Shown: positions 44,156-52,432 of the stretch, in pieces
How positions within the stretch are numbered: position 1 is the first letter of the stretch
How the letters are laid out: each line of letters starts with the position of its first letter
Source of the DNA: Haladaptatus sp. R4
GTDB taxonomy: Archaea > Halobacteriota > Halobacteria > Halobacteriales > Haladaptataceae
Direction: 5' to 3'
Assembly: GCF_001625445.1 (NCBI RefSeq)
Contig: NZ_LWHG01000021.1
Coordinates: 806,001-870,000, forward strand
DNA: 64,000 nt
Made by a program: the position numbers and the translations under genes
The notes under the pieces: generated by a model
Databases searched by the model: none
What the model was told of the DNA's origin: nothing
Seen by the model: only the letters and a program-made list of their open reading frames with translations

Positions 44156-45001
44156 TCACCCCCGTGGCGATGCCGTACTCGTCGCCGGAGGGGTCTCCAA
44201 AAATTCGACGCCGTATTCGGCCAACCATGCGAGCGTTGTCCGCACTGCGGCCGGGTCGGCGACGCGATAGCTCGCGACCGTCGGCGGTTCGTGTCCGACT
44301 TTGACGCCGAGTCCCGACTCGGGCAGGACGTCGAACGCGTCCTCGTCGGTTCGGTCGTCGCCGACGTACAGCGGCAACCACGTCTCCGCGTTCGGAACGC
44401 GGCGGTCGTACAACCACCGAATGGCTCGGCCCTTGTGCCACTCGACGTCGGGGCGCAATTCGATGACCTGCTTTCCGGTCGTGACACGGACGTCCTCGAC
44501 ACCGCGAACGGCATCGCGCACGAAGTCACGAACTTCGGGGACTCGGTCGTCGTCGGCGAGTCGGTAGTGAACCGACGCGGTGACACCCTTGTCCTCGACG
44601 AACGCACCGTCGACCGTGTCGAGTCTGGAATCGAGGGTGGAGCAGAGACGGGCGATATCGTCGGCCGCGTCCTCGGCGACAGAGTGAGTACGGCGTTCGC
44701 CATCGGAGAAGAGTTCCAAGCCGTGATTCCCGGCGTAGGAGATACCGTCGACGTCGACCCGTTCTCGGAGGTCGTCCAGCCCCCGACCGCTGACGATACC
44801 GACCTCGACGTCCGGAGTATCCCGAAGGGTCTCTATCACGACACGCGTCGCCGGTGGAAGCGTCACCTCGTCGGGGTGGTCCTCGATCGGTGCGAGCGAT
44901 CCGTCGAAGTCGAACATGGCGAGCATTCCGTCGGCATCCCGCAATCGCGTGACCAGCGCATAGAGGTGGTGCCGAAGCGGATCAGGTACGTCGTCGTTCA
45001 T
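44156..45001 (-). CDS. otsB: Trehalose-6-phosphate phosphatase
   Basis: 281 residues of the HAD family. Motif I AMFDFDGSLAPIEDHPDEV (nucleophile Asp), motif II VGIVSGRGLDDLRER, cap-domain contacts VHYRLADDD and motif IV YVGDDRTDEDAFDVL. It removes phosphate from trehalose-6-phosphate made by OtsA. Overlaps otsA by 4 bp. Trehalose is a compatible solute suited to low-salt stress. Confidence 0.95.
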   Translation of the reverse strand: MNDDVPDPLRHHLYALVTRLRDADGMLAMFDFDGSLAPIEDHPDEVTLPPATRVVIETLRDTPDVEVGIVSGRGLDDLRERVDVDGISYAGNHGLELFSDGERRTHSVAEDAADDIARLCSTLDSRLDTVDGAFVEDKGVTASVHYRLADDDRVPEVRDFVRDAVRGVEDVRVTTGKQVIELRPDVEWHKGRAIRWLYDRRVPNAETWLPLYVGDDRTDEDAFDVLPESGLGVKVGHEPPTVASYRVADPAAVRTTLAWLAEYGVEFLETPPATSTASPRG

Positions 45002-46500
45002 CGTCCTCGTGGTGACTCCGCTGCGATTTCACGACCGCGACGAATCGCTTCGATAGTCCTGAACTGAGCGTTCATCCATGCGTATACATCGTTCGATCGC
45101 ACTTGTTTTTTGAGGCCATACATCCTGCGTTCACGATCCGCTTGGGGAAGCGAAAGTGCTTCCTCGATAGCGTCGGCGAACCCTTTGGTGTCGTGTGGAT
45201 GTACCGATACCGCCTCGTCGCCGAGTTCCCCGTTCGCTCCCGCCAACTCGCTCAGCAGGAGGACACCCGGTTCCCCCACCTGCGAGGCGATGAACTCCTT
45301 CGCCACGAGGTTCATGCCGTCCCGGCGAGGGGTGACGATGCCGAGGTCGGCTTCACGGTAGAGCGCCGCGAGGCCTTCCTTCGGGAGGTGCTCATTCAGG
45401 TAGACGATGGGTGACCAATCGTCGGTACCGAAGCGGTCGTCGATACGCTCGATTTCCGACTCGACGTGACCCTGTAGCTCCCGATACGCACCGATTTGAC
45501 TCCGACTCTCGGACGCTTTCTGGACGTAGGTGAACTCGCCACGCCATTCGGGGTGTCGCTCCCAGAAGCGCTCCAACGCCGAGAGTCGTTCGGGAATCCC
45601 CTTGGTGTAGTCGAGGCGTTCGACGCCGATGGCGAGCGTGTCGCCGACGGCGTACTCCTCGCGGAACTCGTTCCAAAACGCGGTCGCCTCCGTGGACTCG
45701 GCGAGTTCCTCTCTCTCGACTGCATCGATACCGAGCGGGAAGGGTCGGACGAACGTCCGTCTTCCATCGTAGACGACGCTCCGGGTCGCCCTATCGACCC
45801 GGATGTCGGGAAGCATCGCGGCACAATCGAGGAAGTTCTGGCAGTAGCGCTCCGTGTGGAAGCCGAGGAGGTCGTTTGCGAGCAAGCCATCGAGCAGTTG
45901 CTCGTACTGTGGACACGTTTGGAAGACGTCCCACGACGGCCACGTGATGTGCCAGAACTGCATGCAGAACGTATCGGGACGTTCCTCGCGGACGTGCCGG
46001 GGAGCCAACCCGAGATGGTAATCCTGAAACCAGATCACGGAATCGGTGTCCGTCTCGTCGATGATGGCGTCAGCGAAGGCGCGGTTCGCCTGCTGGTAGT
46101 GGTTCCAGAACCCTTCCTCGGCGTTCATCTTCTCCGGGTCGATGTGACAGATAGGCCAGAGAACTTGGTTGCTGTAGCCGTAGTAGTAGCCCTCGACCTG
46201 TTCATCGGAAAGCGGGACGCGCCGAATCTCGTAGGCCGGAGACTCCGGCGGAACGCTGACGCGTCCGTCCGCGTCGGCCACGTCGAAGTCCGCGTCGCCG
46301 CTCCCCCAGGCGACCCACGTTCCGCCAGCGGATTGCATCATGGGGTCGAGTGCCGACGTGAGACCGCCCGCCGGGCGGTTGACGACGATGTCCCCGTCCT
46401 CACGTTCGTGGCTGTACGGTTGGCGATTCGATGCGACGACCAGTTTTTGGTCCCCCAAGTGCGAGGAAACGGTTTCGGCAGCGGACCGTTCCCCTGTCAT
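44998..46500 (-). CDS. otsA: Trehalose-6-phosphate synthase
   Basis: 500 residues of GT20. N-terminal VVASNRQPYSHEREDGD, NRPAGGLTSALDPM, then VIWFQDYHLGLAPRHVRE, ERLDYTKGIPERLSALERF and TPRRDGMNLVAKEFIASQ carry the UDP-glucose and glucose-6-phosphate contacts. Joins these two into trehalose-6-phosphate. A CACCCG/CGGGTG inverted repeat lies just upstream of the start. Confidence 0.96.
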   Translation of the reverse strand: MTGERSAAETVSSHLGDQKLVVASNRQPYSHEREDGDIVVNRPAGGLTSALDPMMQSAGGTWVAWGSGDADFDVADADGRVSVPPESPAYEIRRVPLSDEQVEGYYYGYSNQVLWPICHIDPEKMNAEEGFWNHYQQANRAFADAIIDETDTDSVIWFQDYHLGLAPRHVREERPDTFCMQFWHITWPSWDVFQTCPQYEQLLDGLLANDLLGFHTERYCQNFLDCAAMLPDIRVDRATRSVVYDGRRTFVRPFPLGIDAVEREELAESTEATAFWNEFREEYAVGDTLAIGVERLDYTKGIPERLSALERFWERHPEWRGEFTYVQKASESRSQIGAYRELQGHVESEIERIDDRFGTDDWSPIVYLNEHLPKEGLAALYREADLGIVTPRRDGMNLVAKEFIASQVGEPGVLLLSELAGANGELGDEAVSVHPHDTKGFADAIEEALSLPQADRERRMYGLKKQVRSNDVYAWMNAQFRTIEAIRRGREIAAESPRGR

Positions 46501-46505
46501 GATTT

Positions 46506-46523
46506 CACCCGTCGTCGCGGGTG
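46506..46523. promoter_or_regulatory. Inverted repeat upstream of otsA
   Basis: CACCCG (46506-46511) and CGGGTG (46518-46523) around a 6-bp spacer, 5 bp upstream of the otsA ATG. It could be an operator or a 5' hairpin. A short repeat, so weak support. Confidence 0.3.
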
Positions 46524-46711
46524 GAATTTCCGGTCGAGACCTGCACGTCTGTATTCGTTCATCAGTTGTCGGTGGGTCGTGACTGCGACGAATAAGCCAG
46601 TCGTCCGTTCATCCGGATTCGACGTGAAAAACGGTAGTAACAGGCGATTACGACTCCCGTAACCGAGACCTGATCATCGGAAACTACTGCTTGTTCGGCT
46701 CCCGTGAGACC

Positions 46712-47026
46712 TCAGAACGACTCTTGGTCCGGGTCTTGTTCCGTCGTTTCCGCCCCGCCCGCGCCACGGTCGGAGTAGCGTTGACGACCCACTGCGTCGC
46801 TATCGGCCATGTTCAATATCGATTGTCGGACGTCATCCGCGGACTCGTACGTCTCGTCGAGCGGACCGATAACCTCTTCGAACGTTTCGGACCCCCTCGG
46901 ATACTCTATTTCGTACTCGCCGTATTCCGAGACGAGTTCGTCCACGTCCGCGGGATAGTCGTGGTCGTCGAGTTTCTCGCTCAGTTCCCCCAGTTCGATA
47001 CCTTGCTCACGCTCTCGGTCGGACAT
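46712..47026 (-). CDS. DUF5789 family protein
   Basis: 104 residues, strongly acidic. The centre, LDDHDYPADVDELVSEYGEY then EIEYPRGSETFEEVIGPLDE, and a helix with the SADDVRQSILNM block match DUF5789. Small, soluble and haloarchaea-specific; function unknown. Confidence 0.85.
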   Translation of the reverse strand: MSDREREQGIELGELSEKLDDHDYPADVDELVSEYGEYEIEYPRGSETFEEVIGPLDETYESADDVRQSILNMADSDAVGRQRYSDRGAGGAETTEQDPDQESF

Positions 47027-47116
47027 GAAAAGAACGACATCGGTGAGTTAGTAAGTCCTTCTGGCCCCGATTCCTGATCCGGCGGCTACAAGACGACTCC
47101 CGTACACGGATTCGGT

Positions 47117-47854
47117 ATGCATCTCTCCGACGCGACGTGGACCGACGCCGACGGCGTGGACACCGACCTCGCGCTCCTCCCCGTCGGAAGCACCGAACAA
47201 CACGGCCCGCACGCACCGCTCGGCACCGACTGGTTGAACGCCGAAGCGGTTGCGAACGCGGGCGCGGAGGCGTACGACGGCGAAGTGGTCGTCGCCCCCC
47301 CGATCCCCGTCGGCGTGAGCGAGGAACACCGACAGTTCACGGGGACGCTCTGGGTGTCGGAGGATACCTTCCGCCAATACGTCCGCGAAACGGTCGCCAG
47401 CCTCGCCCATCACGGCTGGGACCGCGTGGTCATCGTCAACGGACACGGCGGCAACGTGGCCGCGCTCCGTGAAGTCGCCGGAACGATCACCCGCCACGAC
47501 GAGGCCTACGCCGTCCCGTTCACGTGGTTCGAAGCCGTCGGCGATCACCGGAGCGACATGGGCCACGCCGGACCGCTCGAAACCGCGTTCCTCCGTCACA
47601 CCCGCCCTGAACTCGTCCACGAGGACAGGATCGAAGAGGCACGCGAGGGTGCCAGCGACGGCTGGGGCGAATGGGTGTCCTACACCAATCTCGCCTTCGA
47701 CAGCGCGGAGTTCACGGAAAACGGCGTCGTCGGCGACCCGGAGGCAGGCGACGAGGAGCGCGGCGAAGAACTGTTGGAACTGGCGACGCGGTCGCTCGTG
47801 AAGCTTCTCACGGCGGTCGAATCACGCGACGTGCACCGCCCCGAGCACGAGTAG
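47117..47854 (+). CDS. Creatininase-family amidohydrolase (ArfB-like)
   Basis: 245 residues. Metal sites: LPVGSTEQHGPHAPLGTDW (Glu, His, Asp), IVNGHGGNVAALREVA and MGHAGPLETAFLRH. The family includes creatininase and the archaeal formamide hydrolase ArfB of F420/riboflavin synthesis, which would suit an F420-making organism, but that role is an inference. Confidence 0.9.
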   Translation: MHLSDATWTDADGVDTDLALLPVGSTEQHGPHAPLGTDWLNAEAVANAGAEAYDGEVVVAPPIPVGVSEEHRQFTGTLWVSEDTFRQYVRETVASLAHHGWDRVVIVNGHGGNVAALREVAGTITRHDEAYAVPFTWFEAVGDHRSDMGHAGPLETAFLRHTRPELVHEDRIEEAREGASDGWGEWVSYTNLAFDSAEFTENGVVGDPEAGDEERGEELLELATRSLVKLLTAVESRDVHRPEHE

Positions 47855-47862
47855 TTTTCTCC

Positions 47863-48351
<489 letters not shown>

Positions 48352-48408
48352 GTCACTTGATTAGACGGGATCGCATTTAAAAGATAACCCGAAACCGGAA
48401 GTGAAACG

Positions 48409-48483
48409 CCAGGTTTTACGACGGTCGAAAGCCAGCGGGCGGCCAATTTGGCCGCCCGCTGGCCGTCTCCCTGTAAAACCTGG
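48409..48483. other. Nested 75-bp perfect stem-loop
   Basis: Outer arms CCAGGTTTTAC (48409-48419) and GTAAAACCTGG (48473-48483) pair perfectly. Inside, GCCAGCGGGCGGCCA (48431-48445) and TGGCCGCCCGCTGGC (48449-48463) pair perfectly around the loop att. Together one long folded structure in a non-coding gap: a transcript hairpin, a terminator of unusual size or a small inverted-repeat element. Confidence 0.8.
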
Positions 48484-48509
48484 ACCAAAAGCACTCCTCC
48501 TTCATTTCG

Positions 48510-48584
48510 CTGGCTGACTCGCAGTGTGAGTCAGCCAGTTCCATTCAGTCGTCGGCCCGCTCGCTCCTTCGTCGCTCGCGGGCC
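48510..48584. other. Two further hairpins next to the nested stem-loop
   Basis: CTGGCTGACTC (48510-48520) pairs with GAGTCAGCCAG (48528-48538), loop 7 nt. GGCCCGC (48554-48560) pairs with GCGGGCC (48578-48584). With the nested structure they fill the gap between mptD and the DUF5790 gene. Confidence 0.7.
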
Positions 48585-48610
48585 AACAGGGCGGAAATCG
48601 ATTTTTCTTC

Positions 48611-48952
48611 TCACTTCTCCCGAACCGACTCGATTTTCATCAGCGGGTAGCCGTCCTCCATTTCCATCCGGGTCACGACTTCGGTGTCCTCGTGGTCGAT
48701 GATGATTTCGACTTCGAGGTATTTACCCGTTAATTCAGTATAGCCGTGGTCGATTTCGTCCGCGAGTTTCTCGGTCAGGATGTCCACTTCGACCGATTCG
48801 CAGAACGGCTGATTCTCGATGCTCTCCTCGATTGCGCGTTCGAGGCTGTCGGCGCTGTCGGGGCTGACCGGCGTTCCGGCGAACTGGTGATAGAGCGCGC
48901 CGAACTTGATTCCCGCTTCGAAACAGGCCGCGTCTCGGGTCGTCGGTTCCAT
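48611..48952 (-). CDS. mptD: Archaeal dihydroneopterin aldolase, MptD family
   Basis: 113 residues from ATG 48952: MEPTTRDAACFEAGIKFGAL, QFAGTPVSPDSADSLERAIE and YTELTGKYLEVEIII. Length and sequence match the archaeal aldolase MptD, unrelated to bacterial FolB, which makes 6-hydroxymethyl-dihydropterin for pterin cofactors. Divergent from aIF2-beta. Confidence 0.85.
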   Translation of the reverse strand: MEPTTRDAACFEAGIKFGALYHQFAGTPVSPDSADSLERAIEESIENQPFCESVEVDILTEKLADEIDHGYTELTGKYLEVEIIIDHEDTEVVTRMEMEDGYPLMKIESVREK

Positions 48953-49036
48953 ACCTCGGGAGAGGCGTTGGGGGTTAAAGTTCGTGATGACATGGAACAC
49001 GGAGCACATTTACGTGTTCACCTCTCACCAAAACAC

Positions 49037-49645
49037 ATGGATTACAGTTCTGCACTCGACAGAGGCATGGACGCCGTTCCGGAGTTGGAGACGAGCGACG
49101 AGCGATTCAGCTATCCGGACCCGGCCGTACAGAAGGACGGGTCGTTCACACGACTGACCAATTTGGACGACATCGCCGACGCGCTTTCGCGTGATGGCGA
49201 GCACGTCCATAGTTCCGTTCAGCGCGAACTCGGAACCAGCGGGAAGTACGAGGACGGACAGGCTCGCTACAGCGGGTCCTTCTCGGTATCCGACTTCGAA
49301 ACCGCGCTGGACGAGTACGTCGAGGAGTTCGTCATCTGTTCGGAGTGTGGCCTTCCGGACACCCGTCTCGTGCGCGAGAACCGCAACCTCATGCTCCGCT
49401 GTGACGCCTGTGGTGCGTTCCGTCCCGTCACGAAACGAAGCACGACGAACCGAACCCAACAGCGCGATGCCGTCGAGGAGGGTCGAACCTACGAGGTCAA
49501 GATCACCGGCACCGGACGCAAGGGCGACGGCGTCGCCGAACGCGGCAAGTACACGATTTTCGTTCCGGGCGCACAGAAGGGCGACGAGGTGCAGGTGTAC
49601 ATCGAGAACGTCAACGGGAATCTCGCGTTCGCCCGTCTCGCGTAG
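49037..49645 (+). CDS. Translation initiation factor aIF2 beta with TRAM domain
   Basis: 202 residues from ATG 49037. The core has IADALSRDGEHVHSSVQREL and the zinc ribbon VICSECGLPDTRLVRENRNL followed by CDACGAF. The last 60 residues are a TRAM domain (EEGRTYEVKITGTGRKGDGV), a fusion common in haloarchaea. It binds the initiator tRNA complex with the alpha and gamma subunits. Confidence 0.95.
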   Translation: MDYSSALDRGMDAVPELETSDERFSYPDPAVQKDGSFTRLTNLDDIADALSRDGEHVHSSVQRELGTSGKYEDGQARYSGSFSVSDFETALDEYVEEFVICSECGLPDTRLVRENRNLMLRCDACGAFRPVTKRSTTNRTQQRDAVEEGRTYEVKITGTGRKGDGVAERGKYTIFVPGAQKGDEVQVYIENVNGNLAFARLA

Positions 49646-49730
49646 GAAGATCTATCGCGGCACGAACGGTCCCAGTCTCGCGCCGCAAAATCGCATGGTT
49701 CTTATCGAGGTTGTGCCTCTAGCCGACTGA

Positions 49731-50474
49731 ATGGACGATCCCGTTCTGCTCACGGGTTCCGAGGGCCGCGTCGGGACGGCGATTCTCGGCGACCTCGAAT
49801 CGAAATACGAGTGGCGATTGCTCGACAGGGAACCGCCAGCGGCGGAACCGTCTGACGAGTTTTTCGTCGCCGATATCACCGACTACGATGCCGTTTACGA
49901 GGCAGTGGACGGTGCGGGGGCGATTATCCACCTCGCCGGGGACCCCCGTCCGGAAGCGCCGTGGAACAGCGTGCTCGGCAACAACATCGACGGGACACAC
50001 ACCGTCCTCCAAGCGGCGGTGGACGCTGGCGTCGATAAGTTCGTGTTCGCCTCCTCGAACCACGCCGTCGGTGCCTACGAGACGGAGGAGCGTACCCCCG
50101 ACCTCTATCGGACACACGACGAGTTCCGACTGGACGGCACCGAACTTCCCCGTCCGAGCAACCTCTACGGCGTCAGCAAGGCCGCCGGGGAAACGCTCGG
50201 TCGATACTACCACGACGAGTTCGACATCAGCGTGGCCTGTGTCCGAATCGGTAATCTGACCGAAGGCCACCCGCCGATAGATTACGAACGCGGGCAAGCG
50301 ATGTGGCTTTCCTACCGCGACTGTGCCCACCTGTTCGACTGCTGTCTGTCGGCCGATTACGGCTACGAAATCGTCTACGGCATCTCGGACAACGACCGGA
50401 AGTACTACTCCATCGACCGAGCGCGCGAGGTCCTCGGCTACGACCCGCAGGATAACTCCGCACACCACGACTGA
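49731..50474 (+). CDS. azf: NAD-dependent glucose-6-phosphate dehydrogenase, Azf-like
   Basis: 247 residues, extended SDR. LLTGSEGRVGTAILGDLE binds NAD, the catalytic triad is in FASSNHAVGAY and LYGVSKAAGETLGRYYHDEF (Y-x3-K), and VYGISDNDRKYYSIDRAREV closes it. It closely resembles the Haloferax archaeal zwischenferment Azf as I remember it, the first enzyme of the oxidative pentose phosphate route. Uronate dehydrogenase is the alternative. Confidence 0.8.
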   Translation: MDDPVLLTGSEGRVGTAILGDLESKYEWRLLDREPPAAEPSDEFFVADITDYDAVYEAVDGAGAIIHLAGDPRPEAPWNSVLGNNIDGTHTVLQAAVDAGVDKFVFASSNHAVGAYETEERTPDLYRTHDEFRLDGTELPRPSNLYGVSKAAGETLGRYYHDEFDISVACVRIGNLTEGHPPIDYERGQAMWLSYRDCAHLFDCCLSADYGYEIVYGISDNDRKYYSIDRAREVLGYDPQDNSAHHD

Positions 50475-50520
50475 CGGGGTATCAGTTCGATTTTAACGAC
50501 ACGCTCCCTCAGTGACGACC

Positions 50521-51072
50521 ATGACCGACGACTGGCGCGACCACGACTGGCCGGTACTCGAATCGAAAGCCGAGTACGAAACCGGGTGGTACACCGGCGG
50601 CTACGACCTCGTGGAACAACCCGACGGGACGACGAAGAAGTACTACTGGGCCGACCTTCCACCCGCGGTCGTCATCCTCGCAATCGAAGACGGGCAAGTA
50701 GTTTTCGTCGAGCAGTACCGCCCCGTCATCGGGGAGACTTGTTTGGAGTGCCCTGCTGGAATCGTGGAGGACGGCGAATCCTACACGGCCGCCGCGGGAC
50801 GCGAACTCCGCGAGGAAACCGGCTTCGAGGCCGCCGGTCTCTCGTTGCTCGAAACGTTCTGGGTCGCCACGGGTGCGCTTCGCCACGAGCGAGGCATCGT
50901 CTTCGCCGAGGGACTGACCCCGACGGAGCGTGATCTGGACGACAACGAATTCCTCTCGGTGCGAACGGTTCCGGTCGAGGATGCGCTGGCCGCCGCCCGC
51001 GAGGACCCGGCCAACGACGCGACCATCGAGGCGCTCCTGCTCGCCGAAACGGACGGCCTGCTCGATCAATGA
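50521..51072 (+). CDS. Nudix hydrolase, ADP-ribose pyrophosphatase type
   Basis: 183 residues from ATG 50521 (GTG at 50512 also in frame). The Nudix box runs GIVEDGESYTAAAGRELREE then TGF (GX5EX7REUXEEXGU). FVEQYRPVIGETCLECPAG before it is typical of ADP-sugar hydrolases. Overlaps a second, similar Nudix gene by 4 bp. Confidence 0.93.
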   Translation: MTDDWRDHDWPVLESKAEYETGWYTGGYDLVEQPDGTTKKYYWADLPPAVVILAIEDGQVVFVEQYRPVIGETCLECPAGIVEDGESYTAAAGRELREETGFEAAGLSLLETFWVATGALRHERGIVFAEGLTPTERDLDDNEFLSVRTVPVEDALAAAREDPANDATIEALLLAETDGLLDQ

Positions 51073-51587
51073 ACTGGAAACTCCACGCGCGACGCGGGGT
51101 GTCGCTTCTCGGCCACGCGGTCGGATACGACACCCTCGAACGACCGGACGGAAAGACGGTTCGAAGCTGCTGGTTCGACCCGCCGGACGCCGTGGCCATC
51201 GTCGCCCGAACCGGCGACGAACTCGTCCTCATCGAGGAGTACCGACCGCGACTCGGTGAGCGAGTACTCTCCTGTCCCGCCGGGCGGATGGAACCCGGCG
51301 AATCCTACGAGAGCGCCGCGAAACGGGAACTGTACGAGGAAACCGGCTATCGAGCGGGTGACGTCGAACTGCTCGAAACGTACTACCCGTCGGCGGGCAT
51401 GCGAAAACAGCGGGCCGTCGTCTTCGCCTCGGATCTGATGGCGGGCGACCAGCACCTCGAATCCGACGAGTTCATCGACGTTCGGACGGTACCCGTCTCG
51501 GACGCCATCGACGCGGTCCGAACCGGTCCGACCTGCGGGTGGGGATTGCCGCCGCTCCTGCTCGCCCGCGAGGAAGGGTTGATTTAG
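51069..51587 (+). CDS. Second Nudix hydrolase of a tandem pair
   Basis: 172 residues. Nudix box GRMEPGESYESAAKRELYEE then TGY. The flanks IEEYRPRLGERVLSCPAG and YYPSAGMRKQRAVVFAS parallel the first copy, so the pair arose by duplication. Both boxes look intact. Substrates may differ. Confidence 0.93.
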   Translation: MNWKLHARRGVSLLGHAVGYDTLERPDGKTVRSCWFDPPDAVAIVARTGDELVLIEEYRPRLGERVLSCPAGRMEPGESYESAAKRELYEETGYRAGDVELLETYYPSAGMRKQRAVVFASDLMAGDQHLESDEFIDVRTVPVSDAIDAVRTGPTCGWGLPPLLLAREEGLI

Positions 51588-51635
51588 ATACCCCGACCGG
51601 GTCGCTTATTCGGCCCGCTCCCATATCCCCCGTCG

Positions 51636-51989
51636 ATGGACGGCGAAATCTCTACCGAAGACGTTCACGACCTTATCGAGTCCGAGGAGGACGTTCGTAT
51701 CGTCGATATCCGACCGGAACCGCAGTTCGACGGCGGTCACATTCCGGGAAGCGAAAACATCCCGTTCCACATGCTTCCCCGCCGAGTCAGCGAACTGAAC
51801 GATGCCGACCGCGTCGTCACCGTCTGCCCGCTCGGAAAATCGAGCGTCCAGGCCGCCCGACTCATCGGCTCCTACGAGGGCGTCTCCGGAGACGTGCCGG
51901 TCGAGAGCATGGCCGGTGGGCTGACCGACTGGGAGTACGAACTCGAATCGTCAGACAGCACCGAACGGGAACAGGACGCCCCGTTCTGA
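51636..51989 (+). CDS. Rhodanese-domain protein
   Basis: 117 residues, one rhodanese domain. VRIVDIRPEPQFDGGHIPGS, and the active-site loop VTVCPLGKSSVQAA with its Cys. It carries sulfane sulfur as a persulfide. The tail is acidic and disordered. Confidence 0.92.
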   Translation: MDGEISTEDVHDLIESEEDVRIVDIRPEPQFDGGHIPGSENIPFHMLPRRVSELNDADRVVTVCPLGKSSVQAARLIGSYEGVSGDVPVESMAGGLTDWEYELESSDSTEREQDAPF

Positions 51990-52073
51990 GCTTCGTTGCG
52001 GAGGGCTGTCGCTCGCGTTCGAAGACTGCGAAAAATGGGTGTAGTATGGTGATATCCGACCAACAGGCGCTCG

Positions 52074-52391
<318 letters not shown>

Positions 52392-52432
52392 CTATTAAAC
52401 ATTGTCGGGTATGTTGCCATATCGAACGGTCG

